A DNA stretch of 38,669 nt, from NCBI GenBank assembly GCA_021163925.1, contig JAGGTD010000056.1:1-38669 (forward strand), given 5' to 3'. A model generated the notes under the pieces. It searched no databases and had not been told where the DNA came from. It saw nothing but the letters and a program-made list of their open reading frames with translations. The position numbers and the translations under genes are program-made. Below are positions 1 through 7,764 of this stretch, piece after piece (position 1 is the stretch's first letter; every line of letters starts with the position of its first letter). The stretch is from Nitrososphaerota archaeon. GTDB lineage: Archaea > Thermoproteota > Nitrososphaeria_A > Caldarchaeales > Wolframiiraptoraceae.

Positions 1-46
1 CGCTCTAATTAGTTGCTGAATAAAAATAAGAGGGTGTAGAGTTGTT

Positions 47-1189
47 TCAGCGTCTCCTCTTTATGGCTGCCACCACTGCAACGATTGCCAAAGCCGTTAA
101 GATGATATATCCTAGGTTTTTCTGAATCAATATCACTACTATGGCTGGCTCATTCATCGAGATGATCTCGCCGCCTACAGGGGGCTTGCCTGCGGCGCCG
201 AATGGTGTTCCCGTGAGGTCTGCGAGACTCGGTGTTGTGTCGTCCCCTATCTTCGCCCAGATATAGTTCTCTCCCGTATTCACGCCCGTATCAGAGCATG
301 GAATCCAGGCCGATCCATCCCACCAGTACAGCATTAAGCTACGCTCATCCAAGCCTAGAGCATTTATCTCCGCATCGGTGTAATGCTTCCTGATCTCGAG
401 CTCGGTTAATCCGCCGACATCCGGGACGTAGACGTCTATGTAGTTGCCTATATCTCCTGTGAAGGTTGCTCCAGGATTAGATGTGTAGGTTGCGACGTAA
501 ACAGTGGCTGAACCGGTAACATAAACTTCCACATTAGAATCGGGGAATTCCAGCAACTCATTGGTTCCATACTTGCTTGAAACTACCGTTATTGGAGCGG
601 TGAGCCAAGGATCAAAATCAACATTATCACTTACAGGATCGCCGCTGCCGGGGCCAACACCGCTTGGACCGCTTGAGTCGCCCCACCAGTTTTTCTCGGC
701 ATTAACAACACCAACATATTCATGAACCCACACTCCATACTCGGGGTTTCCTTCAATATTATTGAAATTGATTTTGATTTCATTGCTTGTAGGACCTATC
801 CAGACGCCATACCCCCAGTTTGAGATGTCATTTCCTTCAATGATAGCATTGACCGTGCCAGCGCCATATTCAGATCCAATTGAAACTCCCTCACCATAGC
901 CAGCACCGGTTAGATCGTTGTTCTTTATGGTAACGGTAATGGCAGCATTTTCATCCCATGTCACAGCACCTGTACCAGCAATATAGGAAAGACCAGTGAG
1001 GCCGGTTGCATCTATCGTGTTGTTCTCGATAGCCACATTGTATGTTCCAGAATTTGCTTGGGCAACAATACCGGCTTGACAGTTGGTTACCTTGTTATCT
1101 GTAGCGGTTCCGCTTGAATCGTAGAATAGAATCCCGCATGCTTCATAGTCTGTACCTGTGTAAGCTATATCTGATACTGTATTTCTCAT
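47..1189 (-). CDS. C-terminal part of a secreted beta-helix surface protein (broken gene)
   Basis: This stretch encodes about 380 residues of repetitive beta-helix sequence rich in Asn, Gly and short hydrophobic strands. It includes NWWGDSSGP at residues 167-175, a motif common in archaeal NosD-like right-handed beta-helix proteins. It ends in a hydrophobic segment (about residues 352-375) followed by KRRR, which looks like a C-terminal membrane anchor. The Met at 1189 is not a natural start: the frame stays open upstream to a TGA at 1328-1330, and the preceding codons continue the beta-helix pattern. It is the same gene as 1361-2044, separated by a tandem duplication. The likely role of the intact protein is a cell-surface protein, perhaps carbohydrate- or adhesion-related; that is inference from the fold only. 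Confidence 0.75.
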   Translation of the reverse strand: MRNTVSDIAYTGTDYEACGILFYDSSGTATDNKVTNCQAGIVAQANSGTYNVAIENNTIDATGLTGLSYIAGTGAVTWDENAAITVTIKNNDLTGAGYGEGVSIGSEYGAGTVNAIIEGNDISNWGYGVWIGPTSNEIKINFNNIEGNPEYGVWVHEYVGVVNAEKNWWGDSSGPSGVGPGSGDPVSDNVDFDPWLTAPITVVSSKYGTNELLEFPDSNVEVYVTGSATVYVATYTSNPGATFTGDIGNYIDVYVPDVGGLTELEIRKHYTDAEINALGLDERSLMLYWWDGSAWIPCSDTGVNTGENYIWAKIGDDTTPSLADLTGTPFGAAGKPPVGGEIISMNEPAIVVILIQKNLGYIILTALAIVAVVAAIKRRR

Positions 1190-1202
1190 TACAGAGCCGG
1201 TT

Positions 1203-1381
1203 GCTCCGAAGCCAACTTGGATGCCATTTTGAGCTACATTAGCTATAGGTCCAGAGCCAATAATGTTATTATCATGTATATTGACTGTAAGGCTCCGAAG
1301 CCAACTTGGATGCCATTTTGAGCTACATCAGCTATAGGTCCAGAGCCAATAATGTTATTATCATGTTATATTGACTGTAAG
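1203..1381. repeat. 89/90-bp tandem duplication that splits the beta-helix gene
   Basis: Copy 1 is 1203-1291 (89 bp) and copy 2 is 1292-1381 (90 bp). They differ by one substitution (T1240 against C1329) and one extra T in copy 2 near 1366. The gene reads leftwards. Copy 2 hits a TGA at 1361-1363 because of the extra T, and the same frame has another TGA at 1328-1330. Because 89 is not a multiple of three, removing only the extra T would not repair the gene. Removing one whole copy (90 bp) restores a continuous reading frame. This is either a very recent duplication or a misassembly. Confidence 0.9.
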
Positions 1382-2044
1382 TCCCTCGTAATTGGCTGTA
1401 ATTCCGTTTTTGTAGAAATTCAATATTGTACATCCTTTTACTTCTACGTTAGATTCTTTACCCATAGATGAAATGTATATAGCAATGCCATCGGCTATAT
1501 TAATTCCATCTACGGTAACAGAATCAATTGTTCCATTAACACCACGATACAGTATGCCGACGAACCTGTTGGCTCCGCTTGGCACAGAACTGATTTCTGA
1601 GCCATCTATCTTCAGATTCTTTATTGTCGCATTTGCATTGGCCACAACTATAGCAGCGGTGTTATCAGAACCACCATATTTTCTGCTGAAAAGCGTGAAG
1701 TTATCGGCAGTAGATGGTTTTATGATTGTTGTATCGCCTTGGCCTTCAAGCGTCAACGGCTTGTCGATGATGACCTGCTCATCATATATCCCCTCCGCCA
1801 CGTGCACTATACCGCCCTCAGCTACGGCATCTATGCCTTCTTGAATAGTCTTAAAGTGCGTTGCATCATACCAATCTGAAGGAGCATCATCGTCAACCCA
1901 AACCTCAGATGGCATCCCATCTGCTAGGACCTGAACCACTGACACGCTTAATATCCCAAGCAGTAAAACCACGATCAAAACTATTCCAAGAACTCCACCT
2001 GCTACATTGCATAAGCGGCTCCGTGACCTCGACAAGAAGCCCAT
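1361..2044 (-). CDS. N-terminal part of a secreted beta-helix surface protein (broken gene)
   Basis: The predicted product starts with a basic n-region and a long hydrophobic segment (a signal peptide, about residues 10-40). It continues with the VWVDDDAP and FKTIQEGIDA signatures that open many archaeal NosD-like beta-helix proteins, then beta-helix repeats. The start is placed at the ATG ending at 2044 because a strong Shine-Dalgarno stretch (GGAGGGAGGAG, 2046-2056) precedes it; a longer frame runs to 2101 without such support. Reading stops at TGA 1361-1363 inside the tandem duplication, and the rest of the protein is encoded at 47-1189 in the same frame. Candidate TATA boxes (AATAAATAT) lie at 2066-2076 and 2114-2124; the second leaves room for a leader carrying the ribosome site. 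Confidence 0.75.
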   Translation of the reverse strand: MGFLSRSRSRLCNVAGGVLGIVLIVVLLLGILSVSVVQVLADGMPSEVWVDDDAPSDWYDATHFKTIQEGIDAVAEGGIVHVAEGIYDEQVIIDKPLTLEGQGDTTIIKPSTADNFTLFSRKYGGSDNTAAIVVANANATIKNLKIDGSEISSVPSGANRFVGILYRGVNGTIDSVTVDGINIADGIAIYISSMGKESNVEVKGCTILNFYKNGITANYEGLTVNIT

Positions 2045-2451
2045 TCTCCTCCCTCCGGGAGACGGATATTTATTGGAACGAGAGAATATAAGAATATCCA
2101 TTCTAGAAGCACAAATATTTATTGATCTCTATCAGCCCTCCAGCCTTTCCTCAAGTCGAGAAATGCGTGAATGCTTGGCCAAGAATCCGTGATAATCTTC
2201 CGACCCTATGGCAGCGAGATCACCTCGGCAAATCAACCTATATATCGTCCACAAGCTGATCCTCGGCTTCCCACCTCCAAAGGGGAGAGCCTCAGATCAA
2301 GCGCTTGAGAATATAGGCTTAACTTGAAAGACCTTCACCCTAAAACTCCGAAGATCGCTTGACCATAAAAATGGTGAGGTTGGGGTTTAGTTCCTCGGCT
2401 TTAAAATCTTTGAAATCAACGTTATTAAGGCTTTAAAACAGGTCTTAGACG
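2045..2451. other. Intergenic region with divergent promoters
   Basis: These 407 bases hold no credible gene. The left end carries the Shine-Dalgarno site and two TATA-like elements of the minus-strand beta-helix gene. The right end carries TTTAAAA-type boxes near 2400-2408 and 2431-2439 that could drive the plus-strand reductase at 2452. A CTATATAT stretch near 2239-2246 could be another promoter. I found no tRNA fold, C/D box set or clear terminator in it. Confidence 0.5.
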
Positions 2452-3600
2452 ATGGCCAAAGTCGCTGTGATAGGTGGTGGGCCTGCCGGCTTGCTCGCCG
2501 CTAGAGAGATATGTAGGCGGGGCTTGGATCTCCACGTCTTTGAGGAGGATTCGGAGATAGGCTCGCCCGAGCGATGTGGAGGGTTGTTGAGCTTAAGTGG
2601 TCTGGAAAGGATCTCCGCCCCAAAGCCCATGAAATACGTTCTAAACCTCATTAGAGGAGCCATATTCCACTCACCCTCAGGCCACGAGTTTAAACTCGAT
2701 GCTAGGAGATGGGTTGCAGCGGTGATAAGCAGAAAGGGGTTCGATCGAATGCTCGGTGAAGAAGTTGAGAAGATGGGTGGAGAGATCTCATGTGGGGTGA
2801 GGGTGAGGGATGTGGAGAGAATTGGAGAGAGCTTTGATCTCGATCTCGGCGATAAGAGATTTTCCGCAGACTGGGTCATCGATGCTGAGGGGATGAGCTC
2901 CAAGCTCATGAGAAAGATTCTTGAATCCTCTACCGATAGGAAGAGATGGATTCCGATAATCCAGCTAACCGCTCAAGGGCATGGACTCGACCCAAGCTTC
3001 GTCCACCTATACTTCAAGGAATATCTCCCAGACTTCTTCGCATATCTCATCCCACTAAACGAGGAGGTTGGGAGGATTGGGATTGCGACCAAGCTCAAAG
3101 GATTAGAGCTTAGGATGCGTAGATTCATCTCAGAGGAGTTTCCGAGAATCAAAGTCCTCAGAAGAATCTCATATGCGATATATGTTGGGAGGCCGACTTG
3201 GACCGAGCTAAATGAGAGGTTCATACCGGTTGGAGACGCGGCGGGCCACGTCAAGGCGACGACCGGGGGCGGGGTGATCATGGGAGGCTTGATATCGATG
3301 AACATGGCCTCAGCCCTATCCGAACTCGAACTAGGAAATGATCCGAACGGTTATGTGAGGGAGGCGAGGAGGGTTTATCGAGAGCTTAAGGAGATCTTCC
3401 ATCTTAGGAAGCTCATCGAGAACATCCCTATCAAATTCTATGACGAGATCTTCAAGCTCGCCGATGAGACGTCGATCGGAGATTATTTGAGGAGGTTTGG
3501 GGATATGGACTTCCAATTAACTTCCTTGAAGAAGATCGTCCATTCTCCGAGGACGATGATGAAGATAATCTCATCTATCCTCCTAAGCCTTCTCAAATAA
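2452..3600 (+). CDS. Geranylgeranyl reductase family FAD-dependent oxidoreductase
   Basis: This 382-residue flavoprotein has an N-terminal dinucleotide-binding motif (VIGGGPAGLLAA, residues 6-17), a conserved RCGG (Cys42) near the flavin as in archaeal geranylgeranyl reductases, and the second FAD motif GDAAGHVKATTGGG (near residue 260). The family saturates the isoprenoid chains of digeranylgeranylglycerophospholipids, giving mature archaeal ether lipids at the membrane. The length is normal. No other lipid gene lies nearby; the next genes, a zinc ribbon protein and aEF-1 beta, follow on the same strand after 33 bases with their own TATA-like sequence. Paralogues of this family can act on other polyprenyl substrates, so the exact substrate is inferred. 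Confidence 0.88.
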   Translation: MAKVAVIGGGPAGLLAAREICRRGLDLHVFEEDSEIGSPERCGGLLSLSGLERISAPKPMKYVLNLIRGAIFHSPSGHEFKLDARRWVAAVISRKGFDRMLGEEVEKMGGEISCGVRVRDVERIGESFDLDLGDKRFSADWVIDAEGMSSKLMRKILESSTDRKRWIPIIQLTAQGHGLDPSFVHLYFKEYLPDFFAYLIPLNEEVGRIGIATKLKGLELRMRRFISEEFPRIKVLRRISYAIYVGRPTWTELNERFIPVGDAAGHVKATTGGGVIMGGLISMNMASALSELELGNDPNGYVREARRVYRELKEIFHLRKLIENIPIKFYDEIFKLADETSIGDYLRRFGDMDFQLTSLKKIVHSPRTMMKIISSILLSLLK

Positions 3601-3633
3601 CTTATATTATGGTCTAGGCCGGTAATCTAAGAG

Positions 3634-3813
3634 ATGAGCGAGCAGATAGTCCTACCGCTCTGCACCTCGTGTAGGAGGCCGATAGATCCGCATGAGCGAG
3701 CTGTGAGCTTCCCATGCCCGAACTGTGGGAGGGTTAGGATCTGGAGATGTGAGAAGTGTAGGGAGCTCGCGAGGCCATATGTCTGCCCATCATGTGGTTT
3801 TAGGGGGCCTTGA
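3634..3813 (+). CDS. Small archaeal zinc ribbon protein (COG2888-like)
   Basis: This 59-residue protein has four CxxC knuckles (CTSC, CPNC, CEKC and CPSC), enough for two zinc sites. This arrangement is the archaeal family annotated as a predicted zinc-ribbon RNA-binding protein, commonly encoded next to elongation factor 1-beta. Here its TGA is 3 bases before the aEF-1 beta ATG, so the two are cotranscribed and probably translationally coupled. A TATA-like CTTATATTATG (3601-3611) lies about 28 bases before the ATG, consistent with a nearly leaderless transcript. A role in translation is inferred from the linkage; no catalytic motif is visible. Confidence 0.85.
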   Translation: MSEQIVLPLCTSCRRPIDPHERAVSFPCPNCGRVRIWRCEKCRELARPYVCPSCGFRGP

Positions 3814-3816
3814 AGG

Positions 3817-4083
3817 ATGGCCAGGGTAGCCATGCTCTTGAGGATAATGCCTGCGGATCAAGACGTAGATCTAAACAACTTAATCCAGAAGATCAAGGAG
3901 GGCCTTCCAAGCGGGTTCGAGTTAAGGGATGCGAAGATTAAGCCATTCGCCTTCGGGATGTCCGTCATCGAGGCCATGTTCACCCTACCCGAGGAGGAAG
4001 GGGCGTCTGCGAGGCTCGAGGAATACCTTAGGGGATTCGAGGATATTCAAGAGATAAATGTCTTAATGAGCACGAGGCTCTAA
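3817..4083 (+). CDS. ef1b: Translation elongation factor 1-beta (aEF-1 beta)
   Basis: This 88-residue protein matches the compact archaeal nucleotide-exchange factor for EF-1 alpha in length and pattern: an N-terminal RVAMLLRIMPADQDVDL strand, KPFAFGMSVIEAMFTLP in the middle, and a C-terminal segment ending in INVLMSTRL. It recharges EF-1 alpha with GTP during elongation. It sits directly behind the zinc ribbon gene (spacing 3 bases), a common archaeal pair, with AAGG just before the ATG. Nothing is missing or odd. Confidence 0.95.
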   Translation: MARVAMLLRIMPADQDVDLNNLIQKIKEGLPSGFELRDAKIKPFAFGMSVIEAMFTLPEEEGASARLEEYLRGFEDIQEINVLMSTRL

Positions 4084-4161
4084 CCTAATAAACCTAAGCC
4101 ACGCATAGTTGAACTCTGAACGGCTTTGGCTTAAATAGTGGTCTCATAAAGGATTATTCAG

Positions 4162-6336
4162 ATGAAGGTTAGGGAGCTGAGGTTGAGGGTCGCTGAAGCA
4201 CGGCAAAGAGACGTCGGATATGGTATAGCGAGGATAGATAGAGAGGTTGGAGCGTCAGCCGGATTCCAGACCGGAGACATGGTCGAGATAAGGGGTAGGA
4301 AGATAGCGGCCGCAACCCTCTGGCTAGGATACCTCGAAGATGAGAAGGATGTGATCAGGATAGACGGATATATCAGGAGCAACGCAGGAGTCTCGCTAAA
4401 CGATTGGGTGACGGTTAGGAAGGCGAACGTGAGGGAGGCTCAACTAGTCGTATTGGCGCCGGTGAGCTCCTCGATAAGACCTGATGAGAACTTCACGAGG
4501 CTCGTTAAGAGCAGGTTGATAGAGTATCCGCTCGTCCAGAAGAACATAGTCCCAGTCCTATTCTTCGGAAACCTATTCACCTTCGCCGTCATCCAGACAA
4601 GGCCATCCGGGATAGTTAAGATAACCCCGAAGACAAAGCTCGTCATCCACAGCAAGGTTGTCCAAGAGAGGGCGTTTAGGACGAGTGTAACCTACGAGGA
4701 TATTGGAGGACTGCAAGAGCAGATCCAGAGGATAAGGGAGATGATAGAACTCCCACTAAGATATCCAGAGCTATTCCAGAAGCTTGGAATAGATCCGCCG
4801 AAAGGCGTCTTGCTCTATGGCCCGCCTGGATGCGGTAAGACCTTGTTGGCTAAGGCGGTCGCGACCGAGGCTGAGGCGAACTTCATCCTGATAAATGGCC
4901 CTGAGATCATGAACAAGTATTATGGCGAGACCGAGGCGAGGCTTAGAGAGATCTTTAGGAAGGCGGAGGAGGAAGCTCCATCGATAATATTCATCGACGA
5001 ACTCGACGCCATCGCTCCTAAGAGAAGCGAGGTGACGGGAGAGGTTGAGAAGAGGGTTGTGGCCCAATTACTGGCCCTAATGGATGGCCTCGAGTCAAGG
5101 GGTCAAGTAATAGTTATCGGCGCGACGAATAGGCCGAACGCCCTCGACCCTCGAGGCCATCCATTAGGGCCAGTAATTGGGCCACAACAGATAGGGATAC
5201 CCGACAGGAATGGGAGGAAGGAAATCCTCCAAATACATACTAGGGGCATGCCCTTAGCGGAGGACGTTGACCTCGATAAGCTCGCCGAGATAACTAGAGG
5301 ATATACTGGAGCGGATCTAGCAGCGCTATGCAGGGAGGCGGCGATGAAGGCGATTAGGAGAATTCTGCCGAACATAGACTTCAGCGAGGAGAAGATCCCA
5401 CCCGAGATCTTGGATAATCTAGTCGTGGTCATGAAGGACTTCATGAACGCCTTCAAGGAGATAACGCCGACAGCTCTAAGAGAGGTTGAGATAGAGGTTC
5501 CAAACGTTAGGTGGGAGGATGTTGGAGGGCTTGAAGATGTTAAGCGGAGGCTTATAGAGGCGGTTGAATGGCCCCTAAAGTATCCCGAGAAGTTTGAGAG
5601 GCTTGGAATCAAGCCTCCTAAGGGCATATTATTATACGGCCCGCCTGGATGCGGTAAGACCCTGCTCGCGAGGGCGATAGCGACTGAGAGTGAGGCGAAC
5701 TTCATCTCGGTAAAGGGGCCTGAGATATTCAATAAGTGGGTCGGCGAATCCGAGAAGGCGATAAGGGAGATATTCAGGAAGGCTAGGCAAGCATCCCCAT
5801 GCATAGTCTTCTTCGATGAAGTCGAGTCGATAATATCGAGGAAGGATATGATTGACGACTCATCCGGAGTCGCGAACAGGGTTGCAAGCCAATTCCTAGC
5901 CGAGATAGATGGGATAGAGGAGCTCTCAGATGTCATGGTTATCGGCGCGACGAATAGGCCCGACCTAATGGATCCAGCCGCCCTAAGACCTGGAAGATTT
6001 GATAGGCTGATCTACGTCCCACCGCCGGATGAGAGGGGGAGATATGAGATCTTGAAGATCTATACGAGGAAGATGCCCCTATCACCCGATGTATCCTTGA
6101 AGGAGCTTGCCTCCAGAACCGAGGGATATTCGGGAGCGGATCTAGCGGCTCTCTGCAGGGAGGCGGCCATGAACGCTCTTAGGAGGAGTCTCGACGCGGA
6201 GTATGTCTCGAAGATCGACTTCGAGGAGGCTTTGAAGATCGTTAAGCCCAGCATCTCCCCGCAGATGATTAAGGAGTATGAGAGGGTTGGGGAGCTATTG
6301 AGATATCATGAGAGGCAGCTGACCATGATAGGTTGA
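4162..6336 (+). CDS. cdc48: Cdc48/VAT AAA ATPase with altered D1 arginine-finger segment
   Basis: This 724-residue protein has the N-D1-D2 layout of archaeal Cdc48 (VAT), a hexameric unfoldase that extracts and unfolds proteins for degradation. The N domain spans residues 1-180. D1 has Walker A GPPGCGKT (220-227) and Walker B FIDELDA. D2 has a second GPPGCGKT (from 493), Walker B FFDEVES and an intact RPGRFDR finger segment (near 609-616). In D1, the family sequence after NRPNALDP should be close to ALRRPGRFDREIE. Here residues 331-343 read [13 protein letters not shown], and the family pattern resumes at IGIPD. The 13 odd residues are encoded by a reverse-complement copy of the codons for residues 299-311 (see the repeat at 5056-5188). 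D1 therefore lacks its arginine fingers as written. A TATA-like GGCTTAAATAG lies about 30 bases before the ATG. Confidence 0.93.
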   Translation: MKVRELRLRVAEARQRDVGYGIARIDREVGASAGFQTGDMVEIRGRKIAAATLWLGYLEDEKDVIRIDGYIRSNAGVSLNDWVTVRKANVREAQLVVLAPVSSSIRPDENFTRLVKSRLIEYPLVQKNIVPVLFFGNLFTFAVIQTRPSGIVKITPKTKLVIHSKVVQERAFRTSVTYEDIGGLQEQIQRIREMIELPLRYPELFQKLGIDPPKGVLLYGPPGCGKTLLAKAVATEAEANFILINGPEIMNKYYGETEARLREIFRKAEEEAPSIIFIDELDAIAPKRSEVTGEVEKRVVAQLLALMDGLESRGQVIVIGATNRPNALDPRGHPLGPVIGPQQIGIPDRNGRKEILQIHTRGMPLAEDVDLDKLAEITRGYTGADLAALCREAAMKAIRRILPNIDFSEEKIPPEILDNLVVVMKDFMNAFKEITPTALREVEIEVPNVRWEDVGGLEDVKRRLIEAVEWPLKYPEKFERLGIKPPKGILLYGPPGCGKTLLARAIATESEANFISVKGPEIFNKWVGESEKAIREIFRKARQASPCIVFFDEVESIISRKDMIDDSSGVANRVASQFLAEIDGIEELSDVMVIGATNRPDLMDPAALRPGRFDRLIYVPPPDERGRYEILKIYTRKMPLSPDVSLKELASRTEGYSGADLAALCREAAMNALRRSLDAEYVSKIDFEEALKIVKPSISPQMIKEYERVGELLRYHERQLTMIG
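5056..5188. repeat. 39-bp perfect inverted repeat inside cdc48
   Basis: Arm 1 (5056-5094) encodes residues 299-311, [13 protein letters not shown], normal for the family. Arm 2 (5150-5188) is its exact reverse complement over 39 bases, separated by a 55-base spacer. The match ends sharply at both edges. Arm 2 occupies exactly the place where the D1 second-region-of-homology codons should be and keeps the reading frame and length. In RNA this would form a 39-bp hairpin. Confidence 0.97.
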
Positions 6337-6341
6337 AGGAT

Positions 6342-6614
6342 ATGAAGAGGGCTGGTAAGAAGGCGGTTAAACATATTTCGAGGCCTGGAAGCGAGGCTTA
6401 CTCGAGGATAGTTGAGGTCTTGGAGAAGCTTGGGGGAAAATCCCTAGAGCTAAACCTACTCGAAGAGCTTAGGAAGCGTGGAATAGATCTAACCCTTCCA
6501 GAGCTTAGACACATGTTGATGAGGCTTGAGATAAGGGATAAGGTGAGAGTCTTGAGCTTGGATGCTGAGCGGAAGGTCGTGGAGCTCATCAAGAGGGAAG
6601 AGGTAGAGCACTAG
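6342..6614 (+). CDS. Small winged-helix-like protein downstream of cdc48
   Basis: This is about 90 residues of mostly helical, highly charged sequence. The pattern of two amphipathic helices, a LTLPELRHMLMRLE segment and a strand pair (KVRVLSLD, KVVELIK) resembles a small winged helix; I do not recognise a named family. The frame is also open from a TTG at 6333 that overlaps the cdc48 stop. I chose the ATG at 6342, five bases after that stop. The close spacing implies cotranscription with cdc48, so an adaptor or regulator of the ATPase is a reasonable guess but unproven. Its last codons are repeated in the 60-bp duplication that follows. Confidence 0.65.
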   Translation: MKRAGKKAVKHISRPGSEAYSRIVEVLEKLGGKSLELNLLEELRKRGIDLTLPELRHMLMRLEIRDKVRVLSLDAERKVVELIKREEVEH

Positions 6615-6722
6615 AATTGGTTAGAGCCATTGATCTAGGCTCGTAACCCCCCTACTCTTCTTGTAGAACACTAGAATTGGTTAGAGCCATTGATCTAGGC
6701 TCGTAACCCCCCTACTCTTCTT
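6603..6722. repeat. 60-bp tandem duplication between convergent genes
   Basis: Units 6603-6662 and 6663-6722 match at 59 of 60 positions; the one difference is G6608 against A6668. Each copy contains the last codons and stop of the winged-helix-like gene and, on the other strand, the last 14 or so codons and stop of fen1. Only copy 1 ends the first gene and only copy 2 ends fen1, so both proteins remain intact. Before the duplication the two stops would have been about 6 bases apart. Confidence 0.95.
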
Positions 6723-7715
6723 CAACGCCGACTTGAGCTCGTTCAAAGCCTTCTCAACCCTATTCTCGGAGAAGTCGTGCTCATAGCAGAGCATGCTCTT
6801 AATCCCATCATAGTCGGGCTCACTCCACACCACCTCAAACTCCTCAGTGACACTCGGTTTTAGGAACAGCTCTCTAATCTCGGCTGGATCTCTCTCCAAG
6901 CTCTTCCCCAACGCCTTCAAGACCTTCTCGGCGGAGCCATACTCCTTAACCAGCTTTAACGCCGTTTTAGGCCCAACTCCCTTAACCCCCTCACAGTAGT
7001 CCGTTCCAACCAAGATTCCAATATCTATCAATTGCTCCCTCGTGATCCCGAGAGAGTCTAGGAGCTTATCCAAGTATATTATCTCGGGCTCGACCTCGAC
7101 ATACTCCTTCCTCCCAGGAAGCTTCCTCCTCCCAACTATCGAGAGATTCCTGACGAGTCTAGGGGATCCGAAGAGGAGGGAGTCGAAGTCCTGTGATCCA
7201 GAGGCGTAGGCGTCTCCACGTCTAACAAGATATGCCGCCTGAGCCTCTCCCTCGCTTGGAGCTTGAACTATCGGAACCCCCATGAGCCTCAATAACCTCT
7301 TCGAGCTCTCGACAATGAACTCGTTTAGGGTCGCCGCCTGCTTCGCATACTTCTGAGCCTCCTCGATCCTACCCTCCGCCAAGGCCATCTCATAGAGCTT
7401 CGCGGCCTCAGCCCTCCTCTCCTCCCTCTTCTCAACGGTCTTCATCTTGAGTTCTGGAGGCCTCCCATCGTAGACGAATATCGGCTTGATCCCGAGCTTC
7501 ATGAAGTTTATTGTCCTGAAGAAGACTCCGCTTAGATGGCTGGTGATCCTACCTCTCCTATCCATGAGAGGTCTCCCATCAGGACCCCTAATTATCGTGA
7601 TGAACTGGTAGAGGATGTTGTAGGCGTCGAGGGCGATCGCCTTACCTGCTAGGGCTTCGAGGCTTATCTTCTCCATCGCCTCTGGAGGAATTATATCCCT
7701 AAGCTTAACCCCCAT
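6681..7715 (-). CDS. fen1: Flap endonuclease 1
   Basis: This 344-residue structure-specific nuclease removes 5' flaps in Okazaki fragment maturation and repair. Family motifs are complete: metal ligands in LALDAYN (Asp30), FVYDGRPPELK, EGEAQAAYL and SQDFDSLLFG, then GTDYCEGVKGVGPKTALKLV (helix-hairpin-helix). The C-terminal TSLDQWL resembles a PCNA-binding PIP box, though the usual Gln is Val. The length is normal. A TATA box lies at 7745-7752 on the minus strand, about 33 bases before the ATG, so the transcript is nearly leaderless. The last codons lie in copy 2 of the tandem duplication. Confidence 0.96.
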   Translation of the reverse strand: MGVKLRDIIPPEAMEKISLEALAGKAIALDAYNILYQFITIIRGPDGRPLMDRRGRITSHLSGVFFRTINFMKLGIKPIFVYDGRPPELKMKTVEKREERRAEAAKLYEMALAEGRIEEAQKYAKQAATLNEFIVESSKRLLRLMGVPIVQAPSEGEAQAAYLVRRGDAYASGSQDFDSLLFGSPRLVRNLSIVGRRKLPGRKEYVEVEPEIIYLDKLLDSLGITREQLIDIGILVGTDYCEGVKGVGPKTALKLVKEYGSAEKVLKALGKSLERDPAEIRELFLKPSVTEEFEVVWSEPDYDGIKSMLCYEHDFSENRVEKALNELKSALKKSRGVTSLDQWL

Positions 7716-7744
7716 TCTCCCAACTGAGTAAACCTCACGCCATG

Positions 7745-7752
7745 TATAAATA
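7745..7752 (-). promoter_or_regulatory. TATA box of fen1
   Basis: TATTTATA on the minus strand is centred about 33 bases before the fen1 ATG (7715). That is the spacing expected for an archaeal promoter giving a very short leader. Confidence 0.6.
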
Positions 7753-7764
7753 CTCTGATCGCGG

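Noticed and set aside
2045-2451. Possible ncRNA in the largest gap
   Set aside because: Promoter-like boxes are present, but no C/D boxes, tRNA fold or clear stem-loop could be defended.
5056-5188. cdc48 inverted repeat as a programmed invertible switch
   Set aside because: There is no recombinase nearby, and inverting the 55-base spacer would destroy the conserved VIGATNRP motif; the patch looks one-way.
5103-5936. Long minus-strand frame opposite cdc48
   Set aside because: It is antisense to well-conserved AAA motifs with no family match; part of it merely re-reads the inverted repeat arm.
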